A stretch of DNA of 53,568 nucleotides, taken from positions 1-53,568 of the forward strand of contig CATOJE010000019.1 of assembly GCA_951800145.1 (NCBI GenBank), written 5' to 3'. The position numbers and the translations under genes were made by a program. The stretch is from an uncultured Lachnospiraceae bacterium (GTDB taxonomy: Bacteria > Bacillota > Clostridia > Lachnospirales > Lachnospiraceae). Positions within the stretch are counted from its first letter, which is position 1; every line of letters starts with the position of its first letter. Shown in pieces: positions 1 to 7,879 of this stretch. The notes below the pieces were generated by a model, which was not told the DNA's origin, searched no databases, and saw nothing but the letters and a program-made list of their open reading frames with translations.

Positions 1-228
1 CGCACCGCTACGCTTTCGGCGGAGCGAGAGCGCGGTGACGTTGGGACCCGCCTGCTGGGGCGCGTAGCTTCCCGGCGAATATGCGCCTGCACCGATACCC
101 CGAAAACTTGGATACCCCAACGGGTAGCGACGTATACTCGGCTGGCGCTTCCTAACGGGCTGCGACACCCACTCAGCCAGCGACACACTAGACTTTCGCG
201 ATCACAGAGACTAAAGTAAATAGCAACA
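1..228. other. Left-end non-coding stretch of atypical composition
   Basis: No convincing reading frame or RNA gene is visible. The first 180 bases are GC-rich and contain short near-repeats: AACGGG followed by a GCGAC-containing stretch occurs near 119-133 and again near 155-169. GCTGGC (141-146) can pair with GCCAGC (176-181). I do not recognise the element. It lies downstream of deoB and shows no obvious U-tract terminator. Confidence 0.4.
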
Positions 229-1425
229 TTACAGCCCTGTCCCCAATTCATTAAGCAGCGACTCCCCAATGGTCCCCTCCGGCATTGCCACGCCAAAATT
301 ATCTGCGATGGTGGCGCCGATCACCGCAAAGCAGGCCTGATCTTTAAGCCGTCCGGAATCTTTCATGGAAGGTGAGTACATCAGCAGCGGAACCATTTCC
401 TTTGTATGATCGGTTCCGTGAAAGGTAGGATCATTGCCATGATCGGCGGTTACCATCAGGAGATCATCTTCTCTCATACCTGCCAGGAAATCTCCCAGTA
501 AAACGTCAAAGGCTTCCAGCTCTTTTCCATAGCCCACAGGATCCCGCCGGTGTCCCCAGAGGGCGTCAAAATCTACCAGATTGGTGAAGCATAATCCATG
601 AAAGTCCTTTTGCTGCATTTGGATGGTCTGCTCCATGCCGTGTACGCTGCTTTTGGATTTATAGAATTCGGTGATCCCTTCTCCGTCAAAGATGTCCACG
701 ATTTTTCCGATGCTGATCACATCCAGATGCTGATCTGCCAGAGCATTTAAGACAGTAGGGCCATAGGGCTTTAAGGCGTAATCGTGGCGATTGGCAGTCC
801 GCTTAAATTCTCCTTTCTTTTTTCCGATGTAAGGCCTGGCGATGACTCGTCCTACCTTCCATTCGTCATGCATGGTCAGCTCTCTGGCAATCTCACAGCA
901 GCGATACAGCTCCTTTAAATCAAAGGTTTCTTCGTTTCCACAGATCTGCAGAACCGAGTCTGCGGAGGTGTAGACGATCATGTGGCCGGTGGCAATTTCT
1001 TCTTCTGCAAGTTCATCCAGGATCTGGGTGCCGCTGGCAGATTTGTTTCCGATGATCTTATGTCCGGTCCGTTTTTCCAGCTCGTCTAAAAGCTCCCTGG
1101 GGAAGCCGGTTTCTGTGAAGGTCTGGAAGGGGGTGGTGATATGCAGGCCCATCATCTCCCAGTGGCCGGTCATGGTGTCCTTCCCCACGCTGGCTTCGGA
1201 TAATCGGGTGAAGCGTCCCATGGTGTCCGGGGTATCGGATGCATGGGACAGGGGGTGAAGCCGGGCCAGGCCCAGACGGATTAAATTAGGAATGCGAAAA
1301 GGGTTCATGTGGAGATCAATGTGTCCCAGGGTATCACAGCCTTCGTCTCCATATTCGGCGGCATTTTCCATGGCACCGATGCCGAAGGAATCTACTACGA
1401 TGACAAAGATACGGTTATAGCTCAT
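229..1425 (-). CDS. deoB: Phosphopentomutase
   Basis: Interconverts ribose-1-phosphate and ribose-5-phosphate (and the deoxy forms), linking nucleoside salvage to the pentose phosphate pathway in the cytoplasm. The 398-residue length fits the DeoB family (about 390). The N-terminus carries the alkaline-phosphatase-superfamily metal motif [10 protein letters not shown], and the C-terminal half carries [18 protein letters not shown], the second manganese-binding cluster. The cap domain lies between. The ATG at 1425 is preceded on the minus strand by an AGGAGGAAGG ribosome site. It stands alone here; no deoA, deoC or purine phosphorylase is next to it. Pentose phosphates made here could feed the phosphoketolase at the other end of the window, but that link is inference. 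Confidence 0.95.
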   Translation of the reverse strand: MSYNRIFVIVVDSFGIGAMENAAEYGDEGCDTLGHIDLHMNPFRIPNLIRLGLARLHPLSHASDTPDTMGRFTRLSEASVGKDTMTGHWEMMGLHITTPFQTFTETGFPRELLDELEKRTGHKIIGNKSASGTQILDELAEEEIATGHMIVYTSADSVLQICGNEETFDLKELYRCCEIARELTMHDEWKVGRVIARPYIGKKKGEFKRTANRHDYALKPYGPTVLNALADQHLDVISIGKIVDIFDGEGITEFYKSKSSVHGMEQTIQMQQKDFHGLCFTNLVDFDALWGHRRDPVGYGKELEAFDVLLGDFLAGMREDDLLMVTADHGNDPTFHGTDHTKEMVPLLMYSPSMKDSGRLKDQACFAVIGATIADNFGVAMPEGTIGESLLNELGTGL

Positions 1426-1566
1426 TATCCTTCCTCCTGATTTGATAGATTAGAGATGTTACTGCTATGTTCAATGTTATAATATAAGAATAACATATCC
1501 TGCTGGTGAAGGAAAGGATATGTGGCAGAAAAATGGAAGGCCATTTCATTTTCTTCCGGATGCCAA

Positions 1567-1623
1567 GCTGATAAACGTGCGCCAAAGGAAATGTTTTCCT
1601 TAGCGCACCTTTGATTTGTCAGC
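1567..1623. repeat. Long imperfect palindrome upstream of deoB
   Basis: The arms begin with GCTGAyAAA, continue through a GTGCGC/GCGCAC stem and close with AAGGAAA/TTTCCTT around a short loop. A few unpaired bases lie on one side. It sits about 140 bp upstream of the deoB start, with no long T tract. It could be an mRNA structure in the deoB leader, a factor-independent stop signal, or a dispersed palindromic repeat. A 100-codon frame that crosses it on the minus strand looks fortuitous. Confidence 0.45.
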
Positions 1624-1751
1624 AACTCCCCATGATTTTGTGGGCTTGCCCATATCAGTAAAATGACCTTCTCACAGAAAGGCATCCGTTTGCATTGCAA
1701 ATATTGTAAATCTTTTCTTTCCACCATCAGCGATAGCGTGAATGAGTATCA

Positions 1752-1780
1752 TTGACTTTCACTAATGGCTATTATATGAT
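1752..1780 (+). promoter_or_regulatory. Sigma-70-type promoter, probably for moeA
   Basis: TTGACT (1752-1757) and TATGAT (1775-1780) are separated by exactly 17 bases, a near-consensus housekeeping promoter. It would start a transcript near 1787 with a leader of about 290 nt before moeA. I looked for a molybdenum-cofactor riboswitch in that leader and could not recognise one by eye. Confidence 0.5.
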
Positions 1781-2017
1781 ATATAGTGAAACATCAATGA
1801 ATAACCATTACAGACAGGATACAGATAGCTGCCTTAACGGATGATAAGGCTTTTATGATCTGAAATGGTTTTCCCTTAATAAAGTACTGTACTCTACACT
1901 TTGGGAGAAATTTGGCTTTAAACCAAAGACCTCTATGTGCCTGCATCCTATGGGAATCAGCCTTCTTGAAATTTTGTCTGAGGGTGAAGGGTGTATGCTT
2001 CCATAGAATTGTGTGGA

Positions 2018-2049
2018 GCGCTGGAATAGGGCGGCGCTGGAATAGGGCG
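2018..2049 (+). repeat. Exact 16-bp tandem duplication before moeA
   Basis: The unit GCGCTGGAATAGGGCG occurs twice back to back, ending about 28 bp before the moeA start. It is probably a small replication-slippage duplication in the 5' leader. No function is evident. Confidence 0.7.
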
Positions 2050-2077
2050 GCGCGCCCAGAGGAAAGAGGTGGTATGG

Positions 2078-3277
2078 ATGCTTCAATTAGAGGAGGCGGT
2101 AGCACTTTTACGGGAACAGGTGGAGCCTGTATCCCAGGTGGAGGAGATTCCTATATTAAACAGCAGTGGGAGAGTGCTGGCGGAGGATGGGAGAGCGGCG
2201 GTGGATCAGCCGCCTTTTCCCCGCTCTCCCCTGGACGGATATGCTGTGCGGGGGAAGGATACCCGCGGCGCGGGGAAGGATTCCCCTGTGAACATGAAGG
2301 TAGTGGGGAAGGTTTATGCCGGGGAGGTTTTTTCCGGAAGTGTGGGGGAGATGGAGGCAGTGCGCATTATGACCGGAGCTCCGATCCCTCAGGGGGCGGA
2401 TACAGTTATCCGGCAGGAGGATAGCGACCGGGGAGAAGGAGAGGTGCTGCTTTACCGGGAATCCAGCCCCTTTGAAAATTATTGTTGTCAGGGGGAGGAT
2501 TATAAAGCCGGCACGGTGCTTTTGGAGGCTGGCACGGTGCTGGGGGGGAGTGAGATCGCCCTGGCAGCCAGCATGGGGCTTGACCGGGTAAGGGTGTATC
2601 AGAAGCCGGAGGTTGGGGTGATTTCCACCGGGGATGAGCTGCTGAGTCCGGGAGAGGTGCTGACTCCGGGAAAAATATACGATTCGAACCGCTATTATGT
2701 CACCGGCAGGCTGATGGATCAGGGGTTGTCCCCGGCTTTTTCCTGCCACTGCTCCGATGATCCGGAGGAAATGGCCAGTCTTATCCGCCGCCTTCCACAG
2801 TCCACAAAATTCGTGATCACCACGGGAGGGGTGTCGGTGGGGGAGAAGGACATTATGCATGAGGTGATCCGGCTGCTACATGCCAGAGAGCTGTTCTGGC
2901 GGGTGGAGGTAAAGCCAGGCGCACCTACTTTGGCGGCGGTGTTTAGGGGGATGCTGCTTTTATGCTTGTCGGGGAATCCCTTTGCCGCTGCGGCTAATTT
3001 TGAGCTGCTGGCCCGTCCGGTGCTGGAGAGGCTGACCAGGGATCTGCGGTGGGGCTTAAGGAAGGAGAGAGTGATACTAGAGGATGATTACAGAAAGCCC
3101 GCAGGGGCCAGGCGGTTCCTCAGAGGCTATACCCAGGGAGGCCGGGCCAGGATATCCCAAAGGAATCATGCTTCCGGGGCGCTGTCGGCGTTCCTTGGCT
3201 GCAACTGCCTGCTTGAGATCGGTCGGGAGCAGGCCGGGGCGGGAAAAGGAGAGGAGGTATGGGCGTATCTCCTGTGA
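2078..3277 (+). CDS. moeA: Molybdopterin molybdenumtransferase MoeA
   Basis: Inserts molybdate into adenylylated molybdopterin, the last step of molybdenum cofactor synthesis. Family marks are PPFPRSPLDGYAVRG near residue 50, the MoaB/Mog-like domain with TGGVSVGEKD near 250, and LSGNPFAAAANFE near 300. The length of about 399 residues is normal for MoeA. I chose the ATG at 2078: AGAGGTGG lies about 5 nt upstream, whereas the in-frame GTG at 2069 overlaps that ribosome site. It is the only Moco synthesis gene visible. Its likely client is the molybdopterin oxidoreductase at 7.9-10.0 kb, which supports the idea that the whole 2-12.7 kb block serves one respiratory or assimilatory process. Confidence 0.93.
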   Translation: MLQLEEAVALLREQVEPVSQVEEIPILNSSGRVLAEDGRAAVDQPPFPRSPLDGYAVRGKDTRGAGKDSPVNMKVVGKVYAGEVFSGSVGEMEAVRIMTGAPIPQGADTVIRQEDSDRGEGEVLLYRESSPFENYCCQGEDYKAGTVLLEAGTVLGGSEIALAASMGLDRVRVYQKPEVGVISTGDELLSPGEVLTPGKIYDSNRYYVTGRLMDQGLSPAFSCHCSDDPEEMASLIRRLPQSTKFVITTGGVSVGEKDIMHEVIRLLHARELFWRVEVKPGAPTLAAVFRGMLLLCLSGNPFAAAANFELLARPVLERLTRDLRWGLRKERVILEDDYRKPAGARRFLRGYTQGGRARISQRNHASGALSAFLGCNCLLEIGREQAGAGKGEEVWAYLL

Positions 3278-3285
3278 AAAATTTC

Positions 3286-3314
3286 TTCCTTTTCGCCTGC
3301 ATCCATGGTATAAT
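3286..3314 (+). promoter_or_regulatory. Possible promoter for the phosphoribosyltransferase gene
   Basis: A perfect TATAAT lies at 3309-3314, between moeA and the next gene. The matching -35 region (TTCCTT, 3286-3291, 17-bp spacing) is poor. It would give a leader of about 150 nt. Confidence 0.3.
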
Positions 3315-3472
3315 TAAGGAAATGTATCTCGGATCCGCAGCCTGGCGTGGACAAGGTATCATCGAGGAAGCATATCACCGCTTTGCAGTCTGGCGGCTGT
3401 GGAAAAGGTATCATCAAAGAAACGAAAGGGGAAAGCGGCGGTTTATATAACCGTCTGCGGAAAGGGGGTTAC

Positions 3473-4108
3473 ATGGAAACCAGGACATACAAGTTAATGT
3501 CAGCAACCAATGTGCCGATTAAAGTGACGCCGGGGCATTTTGCCACCAATCATTCCCACATTAATTACTATGTGGACACTACCACCCTAAGGGCCAGGCA
3601 GAGCGAGGCCCAGGCAGCGGCCAGGGCGCTGAAGGGGATGTTCATGTATAATACCATTGTGGATTCCATTTTATGTGTGGATGGAACCCAGGTGATCGGG
3701 GCGTATCTGGCCCAGGAGCTGACCGAGGCTGGAGTGATGTCAAAGAATGCCCACAAAACCATTTATATCGTTACACCAGAGTACAACAGCAACAGCCAGC
3801 TGATGTTCCGGGATAATACCCGGCCCATGATTTCCGGGAAAAATGTGATTATTTTAATGGACGATGTAACCAGCGGGAAAACCTTAGCCAAGTGTGTGGA
3901 GGCGATCCAGTACTATGGCGGCACGGTACAGGGTGTGGCGGCGCTTTTCAGCGCTGCGGAGGAGGTCTGCGGATACCACATTCACTCTGTATTCAGCACC
4001 AGGGACTTAAAGGATTATCAGTCTCATGATTTCCAGGAATGCCCCTTCTGCAGGCAGGGAAGGAGATTAGACGCACTGGTGAATAGCTTCGGATATTCAA
4101 AGCTGTAG
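3473..4108 (+). CDS. PyrE-like phosphoribosyltransferase
   Basis: A type I phosphoribosyltransferase of about 211 residues. The PRPP-binding loop is visible as VIILMDDVTSGKTL near residue 125 of the chosen frame. A C-terminal ECPFCRQGRRLDALVNSFGY segment with a CxxC pair is typical of the small clostridial orotate-phosphoribosyltransferase-like group. The ATG at 3473 follows AAAGGGGG by 5 nt. An in-frame upstream extension to 3347 has no ribosome site and unconvincing residues, so I left it out. The substrate is not proven: orotate or a purine base are both possible. It ends 18 bp before the Crp/Fnr gene, so the two are probably co-transcribed. Confidence 0.75.
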   Translation: METRTYKLMSATNVPIKVTPGHFATNHSHINYYVDTTTLRARQSEAQAAARALKGMFMYNTIVDSILCVDGTQVIGAYLAQELTEAGVMSKNAHKTIYIVTPEYNSNSQLMFRDNTRPMISGKNVIILMDDVTSGKTLAKCVEAIQYYGGTVQGVAALFSAAEEVCGYHIHSVFSTRDLKDYQSHDFQECPFCRQGRRLDALVNSFGYSKL

Positions 4109-4126
4109 TTTCTTCTGGATCGTGTT

Positions 4127-4834
4127 ATGGCATATGGGGAAAATCCATTAAAGGCGCTGGATTTATTCCAGGGGGTAATGCCGGAGACGCTGGAACGGCT
4201 TTGGAGGCAGGGAAAGAGTGAGGGGTTCCCTAAGGGCTGCCTGGTGATGCGGGCCAGAGAGCCGCTGAAATCGGTGTATGTGCAGCTGAGGGGAAAGTCC
4301 ATTATCTATAATCTGACCCATACGGGAAAGCGGAAGATTATCTTCATCTTCGGGCCTGGGATCCTGCTGAATGAGCATGTGCTGGATTCCCACCACAGCT
4401 CTTTATTCTGTGAGACCATTGAGTCCAGCCAGATTTATTCTGTGCCCGTATCTGTGTTTCTGGACTGCATGGAGAAGGATTTTGGTCTGACAAAGTCCGT
4501 GCTTATGGCCCAGGAGAAAAAGATATGGCGGATGGGCCATCAGCTGAAGAATACCATGGGAAGCATATACATGGAGCGGAAGCTGGCGGCTAAGCTGTGG
4601 AAGCTTTCCAGGGATTTTGGAAGGCAGACGTCAGCCGGGATTGAGATCGATATTAATATGACAATCACCTTTCTGGCAGACATGCTGGGGGCTCCCAGAG
4701 AGACCGCCTCCAGACTGTGCGGCACCCTGACGGATCTGGGACTGATGAAGATGGAGAGAAAGAGAATTACCATACTGAATCCGGACCGGATGTCCCATTT
4801 CTACAAAACGGGGCAAATTGATGAAAAAGAATAA
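4127..4834 (+). CDS. Crp/Fnr-family transcriptional regulator
   Basis: A 235-residue protein with an N-terminal cyclic-nucleotide-binding-like beta-barrel (about residues 15-125) and a C-terminal winged HTH. The recognition region reads FLADMLGAPRETASRLCGTL near residues 183-202, the usual Crp/Fnr helix pattern with E-T-x-S-R. I see no N-terminal four-cysteine cluster of the E. coli FNR kind, so the effector is unknown. Clostridial relatives such as HcpR respond to nitrite or nitric oxide, which would suit the neighbours. The ribosome site is weak. Just downstream lies a TGTGA-N6-TCACA palindrome, the half-site pattern used by this family, so control of the asr operon and of itself is a reasonable inference. 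Confidence 0.85.
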   Translation: MAYGENPLKALDLFQGVMPETLERLWRQGKSEGFPKGCLVMRAREPLKSVYVQLRGKSIIYNLTHTGKRKIIFIFGPGILLNEHVLDSHHSSLFCETIESSQIYSVPVSVFLDCMEKDFGLTKSVLMAQEKKIWRMGHQLKNTMGSIYMERKLAAKLWKLSRDFGRQTSAGIEIDINMTITFLADMLGAPRETASRLCGTLTDLGLMKMERKRITILNPDRMSHFYKTGQIDEKE

Positions 4835-4841
4835 GATTTTT

Positions 4842-4875
4842 AAAAATTCTGTGACAATAGTCACAGAATTTTTTT
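4842..4875 (+). terminator. Hairpin with U-tract after the Crp/Fnr gene
   Basis: A perfect 14-bp stem (AAAAATTCTGTGAC at 4842-4855 against GTCACAGAATTTTT at 4860-4873) with a 4-nt loop runs into seven T's. It begins 8 bp after the regulator stop codon. It should end transcripts from the regulator gene, and being A/T-flanked it could act on both strands. Confidence 0.75.
4850..4865. promoter_or_regulatory. CRP/FNR-type operator palindrome
   Basis: TGTGACAATAGTCACA fits the TGTGA-N6-TCACA consensus of the Crp/Fnr family exactly. It is embedded in the hairpin that follows the family regulator and lies about 100 bp upstream of the asrA start. Binding by the adjacent regulator is inferred, not shown. 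Confidence 0.6.
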
Positions 4876-4882
4876 GCGTTCA

Positions 4883-4900
4883 TTGATAAACTATTATCAA
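4883..4900. promoter_or_regulatory. Second palindrome in the asrA promoter region
   Basis: TTGATAA-ACTA-TTATCAA is a perfect 7-4-7 palindrome about 57 bp upstream of the asrA ATG. Its half-sites resemble FNR half-sites (TTGAT/ATCAA), but the spacing is 8 rather than 4, so it may belong to a different regulator such as a Rex-like redox sensor. Its place between the upstream operator and the gene suggests a promoter-proximal control site. Confidence 0.45.
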
Positions 4901-4956
4901 CATTTAATGACAACAGGCGGGCACAAGGAAACACTGTGATGAAGAAAGGAGCCGTT

Positions 4957-6048
4957 ATGGGATATCGCTTATCAAGGACAGATGGGGGGAAGCTGTTTGA
5001 CCGGTGGGCTAAACAGTATGAAATCTTTGCCCCCAGACGGATGGAGGGGGAGGGGTGCTTTTCCGATACCGATGTGATCCGGTATGGAAGGGTGACTTCC
5101 CCGGAGGAAATTTGCTGGGAGCGGAAGTCGGACTATTCACCAAAAGAGGTTTTGCTGGCGATCAATGAAACGCTGTTTTACTTTACTGAGGGACAAACCA
5201 CGGTGCCGGAGGGGCCGGGGAAGGATATCTTGATTTTTCTCCGTTCCTGTGACCTTCATGGGGTGAAGCGGCTGGATGAGATTTATTTAAAGAACGGATT
5301 TGAGGATTTTTACTATAAGAGAGTGCGGGAGAGGGCTAAGTTTATCCTGATGGGCTGTGCCCAGACCTGCAGCTCGGGCTTTTGCGTCGCCATGGGAACC
5401 AACCGGTGTGAAGTGTATGACGCGTATATGAAGCTGGAGGAGGGCCAGATGCTTCTGGACATTAAGGATGGAGCGCTTCTGGAGGACATGAAGGCGGAGC
5501 TTGGGGCGGATAGCGGGGCTGCCGGCCAGGAGACGAAGGATGGCGGGACTGCCTGTCAGGAGACGGAGGATGGCAAAGCTGCTTACCAGGAGATCCAGGT
5601 GACGCCGGATTACCCAAAAGAAAACCGGGAGAAGGTTACCCTTCCCAGACAGCTGTCTAATGAAAGCTTTACCAAGGAGCTCTGGAAGGAGTATGGGAGC
5701 CGGTGCATCGGCTGCGGCCGCTGTAATTTCGTCTGCCCTACCTGCACCTGCTTTACTATGCAGGATATTTTTTACCGGGATAATCCTAAGGTGGGGGAGC
5801 GGAGAAGGGTGTGGGCCTCCTGCCAGGTAGACGGGTATACGGATATGGCCGGAGGCCATAGCTACCGTCAGAGCCAGGGAGACCGGATGCGGTTTAAGGT
5901 GATGCACAAGCTCTATGATTTTGAAAAGCGGTTTGGCTATCCCATGTGTGTGGGCTGCGGGCGGTGCGACGATGTGTGCCCGGAATACATATCCTATTCC
6001 AACTGCATTAACCGACTGGCAAAGGAGGAGAGCACGGATGAAAAATGA
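4957..6048 (+). CDS. asrA: Anaerobic sulfite reductase subunit A
   Basis: The electron-transfer subunit of the dissimilatory-like AsrABC sulfite reductase. Two ferredoxin-type clusters sit in the C-terminal third: CIGCGRCNFVCPTCTC and CVGCGRCDDVCPEY. The N-terminal part has the AsrA pattern with the cysteines of LRSCDLHGVKRLDEIY and CAQTCSSGFC. The ATG at 4957 follows AAGAAAGGAG by 5 nt; the GTG at 4936 has no such signal. At about 363 residues it is slightly longer than typical AsrA. The excess is three imperfect copies of a ten-residue unit resembling GTACQETEDG (DNA about 5514-5604), inserted between the N-terminal domain and the cluster domain. Its stop codon overlaps asrB. Confidence 0.9.
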   Translation: MGYRLSRTDGGKLFDRWAKQYEIFAPRRMEGEGCFSDTDVIRYGRVTSPEEICWERKSDYSPKEVLLAINETLFYFTEGQTTVPEGPGKDILIFLRSCDLHGVKRLDEIYLKNGFEDFYYKRVRERAKFILMGCAQTCSSGFCVAMGTNRCEVYDAYMKLEEGQMLLDIKDGALLEDMKAELGADSGAAGQETKDGGTACQETEDGKAAYQEIQVTPDYPKENREKVTLPRQLSNESFTKELWKEYGSRCIGCGRCNFVCPTCTCFTMQDIFYRDNPKVGERRRVWASCQVDGYTDMAGGHSYRQSQGDRMRFKVMHKLYDFEKRFGYPMCVGCGRCDDVCPEYISYSNCINRLAKEESTDEK

Positions 6049-6835
6049 GTATATTCCCCAGTTATCCAGGATCCGCCAGGTGATCCGGCATACAGATCTG
6101 GAGTACACCTTCCGCATGGAGTTTGCGGAGGCGAAGAAGGTGAAGCCAGGGCAGTTTTTTGAGATTTCCCTTCCGAAATACGGGGAGGCCCCCATCTCTG
6201 TCAGCGGCACGGGGGAGGACACCGTGGACTTTACCATCCGCCGGGTGGGCAAGGTGACTAATGAGATTTTTGAAAACTATGTGGGGGATCAGCTGTTCAT
6301 CCGCGGCCCCTATGGCAATGGCTTCGATGTGAGGAATTACCAGGGAAAGGAGCTGGTGATCGTGGCTGGCGGGACCGGGCTTTCTCCTGTGCGGGGCGTG
6401 GTGGAGTATTTTGCCCGTCACCGGGAGGAGGCAGTGTCCGTGACTTTGATCGCCGGGTTTAAATCCCCGGGGGATGTGCTGTTTTCGGAGGATTTTGGAT
6501 TCTGGAAGCAGCAAATTTCCGTAATCCAGACCGTGGATACCGCGCCGGAGGGCTATGAGGGGCCGGTGGGCATGGTGACTAAGTACATACCAGAGCTGAA
6601 GTTCCAGGATCGGTCCAACGCGGCCTTTATCTGCGTGGGACCGCCGGTGATGATAAAGTTCACCGTGATGGAAATCTTAAAGCTGGGGGTGGAGGAGGAG
6701 AGTATCTGGGTTTCCCATGAGCGGAAGATGTGCTGCGGCCTGGGCAAATGCGGCCACTGCAAGATCGGCTCCACCTATATCTGCCTGGATGGGCCGGTAT
6801 TTAACTATGTGGAAGGCAAGGAGCTAATCGATTAG
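6038..6835 (+). CDS. asrB: Anaerobic sulfite reductase subunit B (FAD/NADH)
   Basis: A ferredoxin-NADP reductase-type flavoprotein that would take electrons from NAD(P)H and pass them through AsrA to AsrC. It has a flavin-binding barrel with PISVSGTGEDTVDFTIRRVG, a nucleotide-binding segment VIVAGGTGLSPVRG near residue 105, and a C-terminal [2Fe-2S]-type cysteine group in CCGLGKCGHCKIG followed by CLDGPVF. This is the same arrangement as in dihydroorotate dehydrogenase electron-transfer subunits. The ATG at 6038 overlaps the asrA stop by 11 bp, after AAAGGAGGAG, so the two are translationally coupled. The 265 residues fit the family. An upstream in-frame extension inside asrA is spurious. Confidence 0.92.
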   Translation: MKNEYIPQLSRIRQVIRHTDLEYTFRMEFAEAKKVKPGQFFEISLPKYGEAPISVSGTGEDTVDFTIRRVGKVTNEIFENYVGDQLFIRGPYGNGFDVRNYQGKELVIVAGGTGLSPVRGVVEYFARHREEAVSVTLIAGFKSPGDVLFSEDFGFWKQQISVIQTVDTAPEGYEGPVGMVTKYIPELKFQDRSNAAFICVGPPVMIKFTVMEILKLGVEEESIWVSHERKMCCGLGKCGHCKIGSTYICLDGPVFNYVEGKELID

Positions 6836-6846
6836 GAGGTGAAGGG

Positions 6847-7818
6847 ATGGGACTGGATATTAACACAAAGAAATTAAAGAAAAACGCGTTCCGGGTTTCC
6901 AAGGAGCGGGGAATCGGCGCTTCCCGGATCCGGGTTCCAGGCGGCTACCTAAATGCTAAGGTATTAGGGATGGTGCAGGAAATTGCAGAGGAATACGGGA
7001 ATGGCTACGTCCATCTCACCACCCGCCAGGGATTTGAGATTGAGGGAATCCGGTTGGAGGATATGGAGGCCATTAATCAGAAGCTGCAGCCCATTATCCA
7101 GCTTCTGGAGATTAACCAGAAGGAGCCGGGCACTGGCTATCCGGCCTCCGGCACCAGAAATATCAGCGCCTGTATCGGCAACAATGTGTGTCCCTTTGCC
7201 AATTATAATACGGCAGAGCTGGCGAAGCAGATCGAGAAGGCAGTATTTCCCAATGACCTTCACTTTAAGATCGCCTGTACCGGCTGCTCCAATGACTGCG
7301 CCAAGGCGAGAATGCATGATTTCGGCATCATCGGCATGACTATGCCCCAGTATGATCCCACACGCTGCGTCAGCTGCCAGGCGTGTATGAAGGGCTGTAA
7401 GAAATTATCCGTGGATGCGCTCCGGATGGAGAACTACAAGATTATCCGGGATGAGGAAAAGTGTGTGGGCTGCGGCGTCTGCGTGACCAAGTGCCCCACC
7501 AGGGCCCTGACCAGAAGCAAGAAGAAATATTATAAGCTGACCATCATGGGAAGGACCGGGAAGAGGAATCCACGCCTGGGAGAGGACTTCCTGGTGTGGG
7601 CAGATGCGGAAAATATCATTAAGATCATCCTGAATACCTATCAGTTTGTAGAAAAATACATTGCAAAGGACGCTCCGGGAGGCAAGGAGCATATCGGGTA
7701 CATCATCGACCGGGTGGGCTTTGAGGAGTATAAACGGTGGGCTCTAAAGGATGTGGAGCTGATGCCGGAAACCATCATGAGGGAGTGCGTGTACTGGAGC
7801 GGGATCCACTTTGACTGA
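6847..7818 (+). CDS. asrC: Anaerobic sulfite reductase subunit C (siroheme)
   Basis: The catalytic subunit, carrying siroheme coupled to [4Fe-4S], which reduces sulfite to sulfide. The coupled-cofactor cysteines are seen as ACIGNNVCPFA (C-x5-C) and GCSNDCAKARMHDF (C-x3-C). Two extra ferredoxin clusters follow: CVSCQACMKGCKKL and CVGCGVCVTKCPTRAL. The 323 residues fit AsrC. It starts 11 bp after asrB with an AGGAGGTGAAGGG ribosome site. Siroheme reductases of this fold also reduce nitrite, and the nitrate-reductase-like gene that follows makes a nitrite role a real alternative. The sequence alone cannot decide between sulfite and nitrite. Confidence 0.92.
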   Translation: MGLDINTKKLKKNAFRVSKERGIGASRIRVPGGYLNAKVLGMVQEIAEEYGNGYVHLTTRQGFEIEGIRLEDMEAINQKLQPIIQLLEINQKEPGTGYPASGTRNISACIGNNVCPFANYNTAELAKQIEKAVFPNDLHFKIACTGCSNDCAKARMHDFGIIGMTMPQYDPTRCVSCQACMKGCKKLSVDALRMENYKIIRDEEKCVGCGVCVTKCPTRALTRSKKKYYKLTIMGRTGKRNPRLGEDFLVWADAENIIKIILNTYQFVEKYIAKDAPGGKEHIGYIIDRVGFEEYKRWALKDVELMPETIMRECVYWSGIHFD

Positions 7819-7879
7819 TGGGAGAAGGAGCAGGGGAAGCGGCAGCCAAAAAGGATGATAGAATTAGGAGAGAAGGGAC

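Noticed and set aside
1425..1727. 100-codon minus-strand frame directly upstream of deoB
   Set aside because: It spans the deoB leader and a palindrome, lacks a ribosome site and shows no recognisable domain. It is best read as a chance frame.
1850..2007. Protein-like frame reading TLWEKFGFKPKTS in the moeA leader, reminiscent of an acetyltransferase tail
   Set aside because: Only about 50 codons, no start codon and no further family motifs; too weak to report as a gene.
1787..2077. Molybdenum-cofactor riboswitch in the moeA leader
   Set aside because: The leader is long enough, but I could not identify the conserved Moco-aptamer core by eye. A covariance-model search would decide.
2156..2860. 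234-codon minus-strand frame inside moeA
   Set aside because: Antisense shadow of a gene with strong family motifs; its composition (many His, Pro, Arg) is typical of antisense reading of GC-rich genes.
5287..6252. 321-codon minus-strand frame across asrA/asrB
   Set aside because: Antisense shadow; both plus-strand genes have clear cysteine motifs and ribosome sites.
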